A DNA stretch of 64,000 nt, taken from NCBI RefSeq assembly GCF_000188035.1, contig NZ_AEUY02000005.1, positions 62,001-126,000 on the forward strand, given 5' to 3'. A program made the translations under genes and the position numbers. The notes beneath the pieces are model-generated. The model did not search any database. It saw only the letters and a program-made list of their open reading frames with translations, and was not told the DNA's origin. Source of the stretch: Streptococcus pseudoporcinus LQ 940-04. Lineage in GTDB: Bacteria; Bacillota; Bacilli; Lactobacillales; Streptococcaceae. This document shows, piece by piece, positions 48,171 to 58,213 of this stretch (position 1 is its first letter; every line of letters starts with the position of its first letter).

Positions 48171-48264
48171 GTTAGAAGGTTCCTTCTAACATCATCAACT
48201 GAATAGATCACATTCAGTTTAAAAATAAAACTGCCAGTAATCTACTCAAGAATAGGTTACTGGC
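48171..48264. repeat. Three consecutive hairpins between nrdE and nrdF
   Basis: Hairpin 1 (48171-48190) pairs GTTAGAAGG with CCTTCTAAC. Hairpin 2 (48197-48219) pairs AACTGAAT with ATTCAGTT. Hairpin 3 (48233-48264) pairs GCCAGTAATCTA with TAGGTTACTGGC (one wobble). None is followed by a good T-run, so they look more like mRNA processing or stability structures than terminators. Confidence 0.7.
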
Positions 48265-48301
48265 TTATATCTTGATAATACTCTTTAGGAGAACTCATAC
48301 T

Positions 48302-49261
48302 ATGACAACCTATTATGAAGCAATAAATTGGAATGAAATCGAAGATGTCATCGATAAATCAACTTGGGAAAAATTAACGGAACAATTCTGGCTCGATACA
48401 CGAATACCTCTATCAAATGATTTGGATGACTGGCGCAAACTTTCCGATCAAGAAAAAGATTTAGTCGGTAAAGTTTTCGGAGGTCTAACCTTACTTGATA
48501 CTATGCAATCTGAAACAGGTGTTGAAGCTATCCGTGCTGATATTAGAACACCTCATGAAGAAGCTGTTTTGAATAATATTCAATTCATGGAGTCTGTTCA
48601 TGCTAAATCCTACTCTTCAATTTTCTCAACATTGAATACCAAAAAAGAAATTGAAGACATTTTTGAATGGACCAACAATAATGAATTCTTGCAGAAAAAA
48701 GCAAAAATCATTAATGACATCTATGCAAACGGAGATGCCTTACAAAAAAAAGTGGCCTCAACTTACCTTGAAACCTTTCTCTTTTATTCTGGCTTTTTCA
48801 CTCCCCTTTACTATCTAGGAAACAATAAATTAGCAAACGTAGCAGAAATTATCAAATTAATTATCCGTGATGAATCTGTCCACGGAACCTACATTGGCTA
48901 TAAGTTCCAACTCGGTTTTAACGAATTAAATGAAGAAGAACAAGAATCCTTCAGAGAATGGATGTATGATCTTCTCTATCAACTCTATGAAAACGAAGAA
49001 AACTACACTAAAACCCTCTATGATCAAGTTGGCTGGACTGATGAAGTCATGACTTTCTTACGTTACAACGCTAACAAGGCCCTTATGAATCTCGGCCAAG
49101 ATCCGCTTTTCCCTGATACTGCAAATGACGTGAATCCAATCGTTATGAATGGTATTTCTACTGGAACTTCAAACCACGACTTCTTTTCTCAAGTCGGAAA
49201 TGGTTATTTGTTAGGCTCTGTAGAAGCTATGCAAGATGACGACTATAATATGGGCCGCTAA
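48302..49261 (+). CDS. nrdF: Class Ib ribonucleotide reductase, beta subunit
   Basis: About 319 residues. The metal and radical ligands are visible: Asp in LTLLDTMQ, Glu and His in FMESVHAKSY near residue 100, and Glu and His in IIRDESVHGTYIG near 195; the radical Tyr is expected in the helix after the first Glu-x-x-His. The C-terminus ends DDDYNMGR. Class Ib enzymes use a Mn-tyrosyl cofactor made with NrdI, which is not encoded here. The ATG at 48302 follows TAGGAGA. Confidence 0.95.
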   Translation: MTTYYEAINWNEIEDVIDKSTWEKLTEQFWLDTRIPLSNDLDDWRKLSDQEKDLVGKVFGGLTLLDTMQSETGVEAIRADIRTPHEEAVLNNIQFMESVHAKSYSSIFSTLNTKKEIEDIFEWTNNNEFLQKKAKIINDIYANGDALQKKVASTYLETFLFYSGFFTPLYYLGNNKLANVAEIIKLIIRDESVHGTYIGYKFQLGFNELNEEEQESFREWMYDLLYQLYENEENYTKTLYDQVGWTDEVMTFLRYNANKALMNLGQDPLFPDTANDVNPIVMNGISTGTSNHDFFSQVGNGYLLGSVEAMQDDDYNMGR

Positions 49262-49277
49262 CCTCTATTAGATATAA

Positions 49278-49310
49278 AAGGAACTAAGATAATCGTCTCA
49301 GTTCCTTTTT
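49278..49310 (+). terminator. Terminator of nrdHEF
   Basis: AAGGAACT and AGTTCCTT form an eight-pair stem with further pairing AGA/TCT inside, followed by TTT, 17 bases after nrdF. Confidence 0.88.
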
Positions 49311-49388
49311 CTTATCTCTAAAAGTTAAATCCTCTATTCTATTAGACCTTCCTTATAGTCATATCTTTCAAAGGCTAATAGCTTCTGT

Positions 49389-49394
49389 TATAAT
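49389..49394 (+). promoter_or_regulatory. Extended -10 of clc, probably leaderless
   Basis: TGTTATAAT is an extended -10 whose end is six bases from the clc ATG at 49401, so transcription should begin at the start codon. No Shine-Dalgarno sequence is present. Confidence 0.6.
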
Positions 49395-49400
49395 GATATT

Positions 49401-50639
49401 ATGAAGATATCAATAAAAAACCAGTTCAGATGGTTGCTACTTCTCCTCTTAACTGGGATTACAGCAGGAGTCGTTGCTAGTACACTAACTATTCTCATTC
49501 ACCTTATTCAAGCTATTAGTTTTGGTTATCACTCAGGCTCATTTAGTTCAGAAATTGCAAAAGTAGCACCCCTTCGTCGCGCTATTAGTGTCTTTTTAGC
49601 AGGAATTGTTGCTGCCTTTGGTTGGCATGCTTTAGCCAAATACTTTAAACCTTTTAAAACAATTAAGGCAATTGTCCAGGATCATGAAAAGGTCTATCCA
49701 AGCTCAACCTTTTGTCATGGAATACTACAATTAGTGACTGTTTCTATGGGGTCACCACTAGGACGTGAAGGAGCTTCTCGTGAAGTCTCAGTTGCTCTCA
49801 CAGCCACTTGGTTACAATTTTTCCAGCTGAACAAAAAAGAGATAAGTCTCCTACTGGCCTGTGCCTCTGGAGCTGCCTTAGGTGCTGTCTATAACGCTCC
49901 CTTAGCCACAGCAATTTTCATTATAGAGAATATTCTCTTAAAATGGTCAAAACGTCACGTGTTATCGGCCGCTATCACATCATTTACTGCTGTCTGGACT
50001 GTTCGACTCTTGTCTGGAAATGTGATTCAATACAAACTAAGCCCCCTAGACTGGAATAGCTCTTTATTCCTGTGGGCCCCTCTTTTTGGTTTCTTCGTGG
50101 CTATCATTATTTTTTTCTATAAATACCTACTTAAAATGAGTCCAAAGAGAGATTTAACAAGCCCTACTTACATCTATTGGGTCATAAGCTCATTTGTACT
50201 TGTGGCAATTCTTAGTATCTTTTTTCCTCACATTTTAGGGAATGGCAAAGCTGGTTTACTTTATTTTCTCCATGCTAAATATGATTTTTTTTATGTTAGT
50301 GGTCTGTTAAGCGCAAAGGCTGTTGCTGTCCTTGTTACTTTTTATGCTGGAGCTTTCGGAGGCAGAATAGCACCGTCTATGATGATGGGAGGTGGACTTG
50401 GTTTACTAGCAGCCCAGGCTTGGAATTCCTACCTGCCAAATATCTCAATCCCCTTTGCCATCGTTATTGGAGCTGCCCTTTTCTTAGCAATCATCAACAA
50501 TATACCAGTAGCCGCAGTCTTTTTCTTACTTGAGATTACTGACCAACCTCTTTGGAACGCTTTGCCTATCGCCATTGCTGTTCTATCAGCACTGCTTTGT
50601 CAAAAAATAGGATCCTCTCTATTCAAGATAAAAATCTAG
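49401..50639 (+). CDS. ClC-type chloride channel or transporter
   Basis: The 412-residue protein has ten or more membrane segments and ClC signatures: GSPLGREGASREVS near residue 116, the AAALGAVYNAPLATAIFIIE-like segment near 155-175, and GAFGGRIAPSMMMGGGLG near 320. It lacks cytoplasmic CBS domains. Members move chloride or fluoride, sometimes with proton exchange; the residues needed to decide are not conclusive here. It probably has a leaderless mRNA and its own terminator. Confidence 0.88.
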   Translation: MKISIKNQFRWLLLLLLTGITAGVVASTLTILIHLIQAISFGYHSGSFSSEIAKVAPLRRAISVFLAGIVAAFGWHALAKYFKPFKTIKAIVQDHEKVYPSSTFCHGILQLVTVSMGSPLGREGASREVSVALTATWLQFFQLNKKEISLLLACASGAALGAVYNAPLATAIFIIENILLKWSKRHVLSAAITSFTAVWTVRLLSGNVIQYKLSPLDWNSSLFLWAPLFGFFVAIIIFFYKYLLKMSPKRDLTSPTYIYWVISSFVLVAILSIFFPHILGNGKAGLLYFLHAKYDFFYVSGLLSAKAVAVLVTFYAGAFGGRIAPSMMMGGGLGLLAAQAWNSYLPNISIPFAIVIGAALFLAIINNIPVAAVFFLLEITDQPLWNALPIAIAVLSALLCQKIGSSLFKIKI

Positions 50640-50678
50640 GCTAAGGTAATGTGACGACTACCACTAAAATATGACTCA

Positions 50679-50723
50679 ATCCCCTTAAAAGTTAGACATT
50701 ATCTAGCTTTCAAGGGGATTTTT
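50679..50723 (+). terminator. Terminator of clc
   Basis: ATCCCCTT and AAGGGGAT pair around a 25-base loop that can pair further (CTTAAAAG with CTTTCAAG), followed by TTTT. The loop text resembles insertion-sequence ends seen in streptococci. Confidence 0.7.
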
Positions 50724-50802
50724 CTATGTCATTGACTTCAACTAATAAAAGGCATGATGCCCTAGGCGATAGAACACCATACCTTATTTTCGGTATCAAG
50801 AA

Positions 50803-50822
50803 ATAAGTGCTGAGACACTTAT
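50803..50822 (-). terminator. Weak terminator of alaS
   Basis: ATAAGTG and CACTTAT form a seven-pair stem with a six-base loop on the minus strand, followed by TTCTTG, a poor T-run. Confidence 0.5.
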
Positions 50823-50826
50823 CCTA

Positions 50827-53448
50827 TTATTTCAAAAGCTCTGGGACTGCTAATAGCAAAGCTTGGATTTGGCCCGCATCAGAACCACCTGCCATAGCCA
50901 TATCTGGTTTACCACCACCACGACCAGAAACAATTGGTGCCAAAGACTTAATGAGATTACCAGCATGAACTGCCTTATCTCTACTTGCAACGAGTACATT
51001 AACTTTTTCACCAATTGCAGCAACTAGAACTAAGACATCTGAATAATCTTTTTGCTTCCAATTATCAGCAAAAGTTCGTAATGCACCAGCGTCTGCTACT
51101 GCGACTTCAGTAGCAATGTAGGTATGACCATTTGCTTTTTTAACATCTTTAAAGAGATCTCCAGCTTGTGCCGCTGCAGCTTTTTCTTTAAGTTCATGAT
51201 TTTCTTTTTGCAAGTCACGAACCTGTTCAGAAAGACTTGCAACTTTAGCAGGAACTTCTTTTAATTGTGGTGCTTTTAGATTAGCAGCAATTTCTTTGAG
51301 GGCATCTTCACGTTGACGGAAGGCTTCGAAAGCTTGTTGACCAGTTAAGGCTAAAATCCGACGTGTTCCAGATCCAATGCCCTCTTCTTTAACGATTTTA
51401 AAGAGGCCAATTTCTGATGTGTTGCCAAGGTGAGTTCCACCACAAAGCTCAGCTGAGTAATCGCCGATTGTGACAACACGGACAAGTTTACCATATTTTT
51501 CACCAAACAAAGCCATAGCCCCCATTGATTTAGCCGTATCAACATCCGTTTCAACGGTTGTAACAGAGAGAGCGTTCCAAATTTGCTGATTGACTTCTTC
51601 TTCAATCCGACGAAGTTCTTCTGCTGTGACCGCTTCAAAATGGGTAAAGTCAAAACGTAAAAAGGTTTCTTCGTTTAATGAGCCTGCCTGAGTAGCATGT
51701 TGACCAATAACTTTATGCAGAGCAGCATGTAATAAGTGAGTGGCCGTATGATTTTTCTCAACAGCATAGCGACGTTTATGATCAATATCTAAAGTATAGA
51801 TAGCATTAATAGAAAGACTTGCAAGTACTTCAACGGTATGGAGTGCTTGTCCGTTTGGCGCTTTTTGCACATCAACTACTTTTGCCAATACGTCGCCGGC
51901 TGCATTTTTTATAAGACCATGATCAGCTACCTGTCCACCCATCTCAGCATAAAATGGTGTCCGATCGAAAACAAGTAAGGCCTGACCTTCAGAAACCATC
52001 TCACTACGTTCATTATCCACAATAATAACAGAAAGTTTGGCATCTAAGGTCTCTTCCTGATATGAGAATTCTGACGGTTCAACGATGCCTGCCAAGGTTT
52101 CATTTTGCATACCCATAGAGCCACCTTTAACAACAGCAGCACGGGCACGATCTTGTTGTTCTTTCATGGCAGCTTTGAAGCCCTCGTGGTCAACTCTATA
52201 ACCTGCATCTTCTGCCATTTCCTCAGTCAATTCTATTGGGAAACCATAGGTATCGTATAATTTAAAGATATCTTTACCTTCAAGTGTATCCTTACCAGCT
52301 TCTTTTAACTGCGTTAGCAATTGATCCAAGTGACCTGACCCTGCATCTATTGTCCGGGCAAAGGTTTCTTCTTCGCGTTTTATGATCTTTTCGATAAAAT
52401 CACGTTTTTCAAGAATTTCAGGGTAGTAAGATGTCATGATTTGACCAACTGTCACAACTAATTTATAAAGGAAAGTCTCCGTAATTCCCAAGCGACGACC
52501 ATGCATGACCGCGCGACGGAGCAAGCGACGAAGTACATAGCCACGGCCTTCATTTCCAGGTAGGGCACCATCACCGATGGCAAATGAAAGTGCACGGATA
52601 TGATCCGCAATAACTTTAAAACTCATGTTATCCCCATCTTGATCATAGGTTTTACCTGAGAGTTTCTCAACTTCCTGAATAATGGGCATAAAGAGATCCG
52701 TTTCAAAGTTTGTCTTAGCACCTTGCATAACAGCAACTAGACGCTCTAAGCCTGCGCCGGTATCAATGTTTTTACTAGGAAGTTCCTTGTATTCAGAACG
52801 AGGCACTTTAGGGTCTGCATTGAATTGCGACAAAACAATATTCCAAATCTCAATGTAGCGGTCATTTTCAATATCCTCTTCCAAAAGACGTATTCCAATG
52901 TTTTCTGGGTCAAAAGCAGGGCCACGATCAAAGAAAATCTCAGTGTCTGGACCTGAAGGACCCGCACCAATTTCCCAAAAGTTTTCCTCTAAGGGAATCA
53001 AGTGACTTGGGTCAACACCCAATGCAATCCAACGGTTGTAAGAATCAGTATCTGCCGGATAATAAGTCATATAAAGTTTATCTTTGGGAAAATCAAACCA
53101 CTCTGGACTTGTTAAGAGTTCAAACCCCCATTCAATAGCTTCATCACGGAAATAATCCCCAATAGAGAAATTACCTAGCATCTCAAACATAGTATGATGA
53201 CGAGCTGTTTTACCCACATTTTCAATATCGTTTGTCCGTATAGATTTTTGAGCATTGGTAATTCTTGGATTTTCAGGGATTACGGAACCATCAAAATATT
53301 TTTTTAATGTGGCCACTCCCGAGTTGATCCAGAGCAATGTAGGATCATTTACCGGAACAAGGTTAGCTGAAGGTTCAATAGCATGACCTTTTGATTTCCA
53401 AAAGTCTAACCACATTTGACGAATTTCTGCAGATGTTAAAGTTTTCAT
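50827..53448 (-). CDS. alaS: Alanyl-tRNA synthetase
   Basis: The 873-residue class II enzyme charges tRNA-Ala. N-terminal catalytic motifs include RFFxxxG-type [17 protein letters not shown] and [12 protein letters not shown]; the editing domain carries the zinc motif [11 protein letters not shown] near residue 568 and CGGTHLGNT near 666; a C-terminal coiled coil and the glycine-rich [14 protein letters not shown] follow. Length is normal. Expression is controlled by a T-box leader with a consensus promoter upstream. Confidence 0.97.
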   Translation of the reverse strand: MKTLTSAEIRQMWLDFWKSKGHAIEPSANLVPVNDPTLLWINSGVATLKKYFDGSVIPENPRITNAQKSIRTNDIENVGKTARHHTMFEMLGNFSIGDYFRDEAIEWGFELLTSPEWFDFPKDKLYMTYYPADTDSYNRWIALGVDPSHLIPLEENFWEIGAGPSGPDTEIFFDRGPAFDPENIGIRLLEEDIENDRYIEIWNIVLSQFNADPKVPRSEYKELPSKNIDTGAGLERLVAVMQGAKTNFETDLFMPIIQEVEKLSGKTYDQDGDNMSFKVIADHIRALSFAIGDGALPGNEGRGYVLRRLLRRAVMHGRRLGITETFLYKLVVTVGQIMTSYYPEILEKRDFIEKIIKREEETFARTIDAGSGHLDQLLTQLKEAGKDTLEGKDIFKLYDTYGFPIELTEEMAEDAGYRVDHEGFKAAMKEQQDRARAAVVKGGSMGMQNETLAGIVEPSEFSYQEETLDAKLSVIIVDNERSEMVSEGQALLVFDRTPFYAEMGGQVADHGLIKNAAGDVLAKVVDVQKAPNGQALHTVEVLASLSINAIYTLDIDHKRRYAVEKNHTATHLLHAALHKVIGQHATQAGSLNEETFLRFDFTHFEAVTAEELRRIEEEVNQQIWNALSVTTVETDVDTAKSMGAMALFGEKYGKLVRVVTIGDYSAELCGGTHLGNTSEIGLFKIVKEEGIGSGTRRILALTGQQAFEAFRQREDALKEIAANLKAPQLKEVPAKVASLSEQVRDLQKENHELKEKAAAAQAGDLFKDVKKANGHTYIATEVAVADAGALRTFADNWKQKDYSDVLVLVAAIGEKVNVLVASRDKAVHAGNLIKSLAPIVSGRGGGKPDMAMAGGSDAGQIQALLLAVPELLK

Positions 53449-53458
53449 TGTTACGTGT

Positions 53459-53797
53459 TAGAAAGTTCCTCAACAAGGAATAATGGTTATAAGAAGGTTG
53501 ACTTACCACATTTTAAATGATGCGATTTAAACTCATCTTTTGTCTTAGAACTTTCTTTCCTTCCTTTTCCTAATCAAAATAAAAGACAAGTGCACTGTCT
53601 AGAGGGCGAAAACCGCGGTACCACCTCCATTCAATGAACTTGTCATTATCTTTATTGTTGTATGCAATTGTATTTATTAAGTAGCATGCTAATAAGAATA
53701 ATCATGACTCGCATCAACCGTCACTTTTCTGGTGAAAATTCTAATTATTAACAATTCTTAATAGTCTTATTATAACCTCTTTTTTCAGCCGGGTCAA
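53459..53797 (-). promoter_or_regulatory. T-box leader and promoter of alaS
   Basis: TTGACC (53797-53792) and TATAAT (53774-53769) are 17 bases apart on the minus strand. The roughly 310-base leader holds GGTGGTACCGCG (T-box, 53624-53613), the tRNA acceptor-binding antiterminator sequence, then a competing terminator with stem AGACA/TGTCT and TTTTATTTT. A GCT near 53686 is a candidate alanine specifier, not proven. Uncharged tRNA-Ala should allow readthrough. Confidence 0.9.
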
Positions 53798-53804
53798 ACG
53801 CTAA

Positions 53805-54746
53805 TTATTTTTTACCCACTGTTGAAGGGATCCCACCTTTACCTTTGTTAGAAGCAAATTGTGACAAGATATTAGCAAAGGCTTTATCTTTAATTTTGAC
53901 ATTGGCTTTGTCCAATGATTTAGAGATAACTTTGTTTTGGAAAGCCGTATCATTTTCTTTTGACTTCATGATGATTTCTGTCAAGCGTTTTTTGTATTCT
54001 TTCCAATCTGCTTTTTTATCAGCTTTCTTAACCATATTTACAATATAGTATTTTTTCTGATAAGTTGAAGGGTCCATAACAGTAAGCAATTCAGACTTAG
54101 CACCTTCATTTAACTTACCTGCAGCAGAAATAACATCTGATGGCAAATCAGTTCCCGCTGAGTCAAAGGTAAAATCAATCTTTTTACCTGATTCAACAGT
54201 ATTCTCTTTTGCTATTTTAGAAAAATCAGCACCTTCAGCTTTAACTTCTTCTAAGACTTTTTTAGCTTTAGCTTCATCATCCATAATAATAACCTGAGTT
54301 GTCATTTCTGGACTGTAAGACTCAAAAGCTTTCTTATAATTAGCTTCTGTTAGTTCTTTTTTAGCTTCTTGCTTAACAGCATATTCTACTAACATTGTCG
54401 TACGAATCTGTTTTTTATAAGTTTCAGTTGTCAATCCAGCTTGACCAAGAGCCTCTGAGAATGATGAACCATATTGCTGAGCTGTCTTATTATATGATTC
54501 TTCTACTTTTTTATCAGAAACTTTCTTACCATATTCTTGTTCAAAAACACGAGACATAATCAAACTTAACATTGATTGTTGAGCAGCAGTTGATGTTTTA
54601 GCTTCCTTATAAAAGTCAGTAACAGTAATGGTGTCACCTTTCATCGTAACAACTTTGGTACTATCATTAGTTGAACTACATGCAGCCAAGGTCACTACAG
54701 AAGCCAAAGTTACAAATCCTGTAACTAACTTATTTGATTTTTTCAT
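53805..54746 (-). CDS. prsA: Foldase lipoprotein PrsA
   Basis: The 313-residue protein has a lipoprotein signal with lipobox LAAC (Cys23), a helical N-terminal chaperone region, a parvulin-type PPIase-like central domain (about 140-235) and a C-terminal helical part. It helps exported proteins fold outside the membrane. The central domain lacks some canonical parvulin active residues, which is common in streptococcal PrsA. A TGTTATAAT promoter lies about 40 bases upstream. It ends only eight bases before the alaS promoter -35. Confidence 0.93.
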   Translation of the reverse strand: MKKSNKLVTGFVTLASVVTLAACSSTNDSTKVVTMKGDTITVTDFYKEAKTSTAAQQSMLSLIMSRVFEQEYGKKVSDKKVEESYNKTAQQYGSSFSEALGQAGLTTETYKKQIRTTMLVEYAVKQEAKKELTEANYKKAFESYSPEMTTQVIIMDDEAKAKKVLEEVKAEGADFSKIAKENTVESGKKIDFTFDSAGTDLPSDVISAAGKLNEGAKSELLTVMDPSTYQKKYYIVNMVKKADKKADWKEYKKRLTEIIMKSKENDTAFQNKVISKSLDKANVKIKDKAFANILSQFASNKGKGGIPSTVGKK

Positions 54747-54808
54747 TTTTAATGTGCTCCTTCTTTATCTTTAACCAAACCATTATAACATAATTTCTTA
54801 AATATTAC

Positions 54809-55516
54809 TTAATCAACTAAATCAACATATTCCTGATTTTTGCGAACGATCAAAAGACCATCACTAAGTGGAACCAAACTTGAACTTAGATCAGGGTGGT
54901 TTAGAGTGGCTTCAAATAATCTATGAAGGCCCCGATAAATTGTTCTCTGACCCCGTCTAACCTCTTCAATCGGTTTAGCAATATCTCCGCCCTGAAAAAC
55001 ATCGTCAAAGATAATGATGCCACCTTTTTTTAAACGTTTTAAGATTTCTGGTAAAAAGACAATGTATTTAGATTTTGCAGAATCCATAAAAACAAAGTCA
55101 AATTGCTGATCGATCTGTCCCAGAATATCTGCTGCATCTCCCTCTAAAAGAGTAATTTGCTTGCGATAGTCATACTTAGCGAAATTCTCTTGTGCTAGGC
55201 TAATCATCTCTGGGTTTCGATCAATTGTTTTTATCTTTGCATGGGGGAGTATATCAGCCATTAATAAGGTCGAAAAACCTATTGCGGTCCCAATTTCAAG
55301 GATTTCCTTAGGCTGTAATGCTTGCAATAAAACACGAAAATACACCACCACTTCGTGCTGAATGATGGGAATATTTTCTTGATGCGCAAAAGCCTCAATC
55401 TCTGCCAAAAAGCCTGTACTAGGTTCTTGCTTATGTCTTAAAAAGTCAACAATCTCTTCTTTCACAACCGGACGGCGCATATTGTGATTTGCATTTTTAC
55501 TATACGATTCAACCAT
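54809..55516 (-). CDS. SAM-dependent O-methyltransferase
   Basis: The 235-residue class I methyltransferase resembles the catechol/caffeoyl-CoA-type family: LEIGTAIGFSTLLMAD near residue 78 binds SAM, followed by IKTIDRNPEM, LEGDAADIL, FDFVFMDSAKSKY near 140 and IIFDDVFQGG near 165 with the metal-binding Asp pair. The substrate is unknown; in pyogenic streptococci the gene lies beside prsA. A perfect TTGACA and a TATGCT -10 place the transcription start on the ATG, and no Shine-Dalgarno sequence exists. Confidence 0.88.
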   Translation of the reverse strand: MVESYSKNANHNMRRPVVKEEIVDFLRHKQEPSTGFLAEIEAFAHQENIPIIQHEVVVYFRVLLQALQPKEILEIGTAIGFSTLLMADILPHAKIKTIDRNPEMISLAQENFAKYDYRKQITLLEGDAADILGQIDQQFDFVFMDSAKSKYIVFLPEILKRLKKGGIIIFDDVFQGGDIAKPIEEVRRGQRTIYRGLHRLFEATLNHPDLSSSLVPLSDGLLIVRKNQEYVDLVD

Positions 55517-55522
55517 AAATTT

Positions 55523-55552
55523 AGCATATCACAGTCTATCAAGCAGTGTCAA
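55523..55552 (-). promoter_or_regulatory. O-methyltransferase promoter, leaderless
   Basis: TTGACA (55552-55547) and TATGCT (55528-55523) are 18 bases apart on the minus strand. The ATG begins seven bases after the -10. Confidence 0.7.
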
Positions 55553-55683
55553 GAATAGCGAAGTACTTGGCTTTCATTATTTACAGTATCAAAGAAAACT
55601 CTAATGTCAATAAACAATAGTTTAGCGAAGGATCGGTATCTATTTTTTGGCTAAATAGCCAAGCCACTAAAAACATTCACTAG

Positions 55684-56325
55684 TCAGCGAAAGAAACAAT
55701 AGGAATCTTCAAACTTTTCAAATACATAATCACAGGCTGTCATATCTTGTTTAGGATAATCTGGGTTAACAAAGCCAAGACAAATCATTCCTGCTGCTTT
55801 AGCTGCTAAACTACCATTTTTAGTATCTTCAAAGACAAAAGTTTCTTCCGGAGTCGCACCCAGTAATTCTGCTGCTTTAAGAAAAACGTCTGGTGCTGGT
55901 TTTGAATGAGCCACTTCTTCACCACTCACAGTAACCGCAAAATACTGTGAAAGTCCTAATTCCAACAGATTATGATCAATATCAGCTTTCGGCGAAGAAG
56001 ATGCTACTGCTAGCTGGTAGCCCAAATCGACCAAGTAATTTAGCAATTCTTTAATACCCTTAATAGCTCTGATACCATCTCTAGCTATAATTTCTTCTCG
56101 TCTATCATTCATCTCCGCAATTAATTCTTCTACAGAATCAGAAAGTTGGCATTCTTCTTTCATCACACGCCACATGTCATTAAAAGTTGTCCCCATAAAC
56201 TGATATTGATATGTCTCATTTGTATCAATTCCTCGATCTAATAGCATGTTTGTTTTAGTTGATAAGAAAACATACTCCGAGTCTACGATGACACCGTCCA
56301 TATCAAAAATGACCCATTTCCCCAT
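55684..56325 (-). CDS. HAD-family phosphatase, beta-phosphoglucomutase-like
   Basis: About 213 residues with HAD motif I IFDMDGVIVDSE at the N-terminus, a small helical cap, motif II VASSSPK, Lys in SKPAPDVF and motif IV FEDTKNGSLAA. The pattern belongs to the beta-phosphoglucomutase and related sugar-phosphate phosphatases (PgmB/GS1 group). The ATG at 56325 follows AAGGAG. The substrate cannot be told from the sequence. Confidence 0.85.
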   Translation of the reverse strand: MGKWVIFDMDGVIVDSEYVFLSTKTNMLLDRGIDTNETYQYQFMGTTFNDMWRVMKEECQLSDSVEELIAEMNDRREEIIARDGIRAIKGIKELLNYLVDLGYQLAVASSSPKADIDHNLLELGLSQYFAVTVSGEEVAHSKPAPDVFLKAAELLGATPEETFVFEDTKNGSLAAKAAGMICLGFVNPDYPKQDMTACDYVFEKFEDSYCFFR

Positions 56326-56401
56326 TAATAACTCCTTGTTCCTAAACAAATAGGCTATACTACAAACACTTCCTCAACGAAAAAATCATAACACTCATTT
56401 T

Positions 56402-58204
56402 CTAGAGATGGACCCCCTTCTCAACTAGAGCCTCTAATTCTGTAAGACGTTCTTCAAAAATAGTAAAGGCATCTTCTAAATAAACTTCGTTAGTCATATC
56501 CACTCCGGCTTTTGCTATAACATTCAATGGGTAATCAGAATTGCCGGCTTTAAGATAAGACAGATAGTTATCAATATCCTTTTGTTGCCCATGAACAATT
56601 TTGTTTGCTAGATAGCTTGCCGCCGCAAAACCTGTTGCATATTGATAAACGTAGTAATTGTAATAGAAGTGAGGAATCCGCGCCCATTCATATTGAATAT
56701 AGTAGTTGTCTTCCTTGGCTAAACCATAATATTTTTCATTCAATTGTCCATACAAGTTATTTAAATAATCACTTGTTAAGACGTCACCAGCTTGGTCAGC
56801 CTGATAAATAGCATGCTCAAATTCAGCAAATTGACTTTGGCGGAAAATAGTTCCTCTAAAGCCATCTAAATAATTATTTAGAATAGCAAAGCGTTCTTTT
56901 TCATCTGTAACATCTTTCAATAATGCCTCAGTTAAAATGTTTTCATTCGTCGTTGAAGCAATCTCTGCCAAAAATATACTGTAATCTCCATAAACATAAG
57001 GTTGGTTCTTACGTGTTAAAGTTGAATGTAAACTATGGCCCGTTTCATGCACCAAAGTATAGAGGTTATCTAAATTATCCTGCCAATTTAATAGCATAAA
57101 GGCTTTGGTATCGTAAGCCCCACCTGAATAAGCACCAGATCTTTTTCCTTTATTAACATGGACATCAATCCATCTTTCCGAAAAAGCTTGATGAACATAA
57201 TCACTATACTCTTTTCCAAAAATAGATAAGACTTCCTCGGCTTTTTCCAAAGCTTGATCATAATTGACAGATAGGTCGGTTTGAGATAAGGGTGTATAGA
57301 CATCATACATTTTTAAGGTCTCTAGACCTAATATTTTTTTTCTTAACTCTAAATACCGATGCAGTAATGGGAGCTTACGGTTAACAACTTCTAAAAGAGT
57401 ATCGTAAACTGTTTCAGGAATAAAGTTTGCGGCCATAGCTGCTTGACGAGCAGACGTATAATGATGAACACGCGCCTTATAATTGTTTACTTTAACATTG
57501 GTTTGAAGTGTTTTAGCATAAGTATGTTGAAATTGCTCATAAGTACTGTATAAGGCTTCATAAGCAGCTTGACGCACTTGACGATCTTTAGATTCCATCA
57601 AATGGATAAAATTACCGTGCGTAATTTCAATCTCTCGTCCTTTTTCATCTTTGATAATTGGAAATTGAATATCAGCATTGTCTAAGAGGCCAAAGGTCTC
57701 TTCAGCACCATTAAAAATTTCTTGAGCACCAGCTAATAATTCCTCCTCAGCTTGACTAAGAACATGTTCTTTATTTTTAAGAAGCTTTTCAAAGAAATGA
57801 TGATAATCTTCCAACCTAGGTTCTTCCTTAAGAAAATCGTCAAATTGGCTTGGAAGAATAGTCATAAATTCTGGCTCATAAAATGAAAAAACTTCACTAA
57901 ACCTCGCATATAAAGCGGATGCTTTTGATTGGTATTCCTGGTATTTTGCAACAGTCGTATCTTGGTCATTTTTCATGTGAGCGTAGACATAGACCTTTTC
58001 AATACGTCTTGATAAATCCAACTGGATTTCCGTTGTTTCCAATAAATTTTTTGCTGAATCTAAAAGGTGTCCAGCTAAAGTCTGAGCTTTTTCTAGATCT
58101 ATTTTTAAGTCATTAACTTCCGTTTCCCATTTTTGATCACTGTCAAAGATAGTAGTCAAATCCCATGTGTATTTTTCTTCTAAATGACTTCTATTATCTG
58201 CCAT
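56402..58204 (-). CDS. pepF: Oligoendopeptidase F
   Basis: The 600-residue M3-family metallopeptidase cleaves oligopeptides in the cytoplasm. The zinc motif HETGH(SLHS) is near residue 385, with the third ligand Glu in EIASTTNE about 25 residues later, and a YDTKAF-x-LLNW segment before it. Length is typical. AGGAGG stands five bases before the second of two ATG codons. It starts ten bases after coiA's stop, so coiA and pepF probably share a competence-induced message. Confidence 0.95.
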   Translation of the reverse strand: MADNRSHLEEKYTWDLTTIFDSDQKWETEVNDLKIDLEKAQTLAGHLLDSAKNLLETTEIQLDLSRRIEKVYVYAHMKNDQDTTVAKYQEYQSKASALYARFSEVFSFYEPEFMTILPSQFDDFLKEEPRLEDYHHFFEKLLKNKEHVLSQAEEELLAGAQEIFNGAEETFGLLDNADIQFPIIKDEKGREIEITHGNFIHLMESKDRQVRQAAYEALYSTYEQFQHTYAKTLQTNVKVNNYKARVHHYTSARQAAMAANFIPETVYDTLLEVVNRKLPLLHRYLELRKKILGLETLKMYDVYTPLSQTDLSVNYDQALEKAEEVLSIFGKEYSDYVHQAFSERWIDVHVNKGKRSGAYSGGAYDTKAFMLLNWQDNLDNLYTLVHETGHSLHSTLTRKNQPYVYGDYSIFLAEIASTTNENILTEALLKDVTDEKERFAILNNYLDGFRGTIFRQSQFAEFEHAIYQADQAGDVLTSDYLNNLYGQLNEKYYGLAKEDNYYIQYEWARIPHFYYNYYVYQYATGFAAASYLANKIVHGQQKDIDNYLSYLKAGNSDYPLNVIAKAGVDMTNEVYLEDAFTIFEERLTELEALVEKGVHL

Positions 58205-58213
58205 CATAACCTC

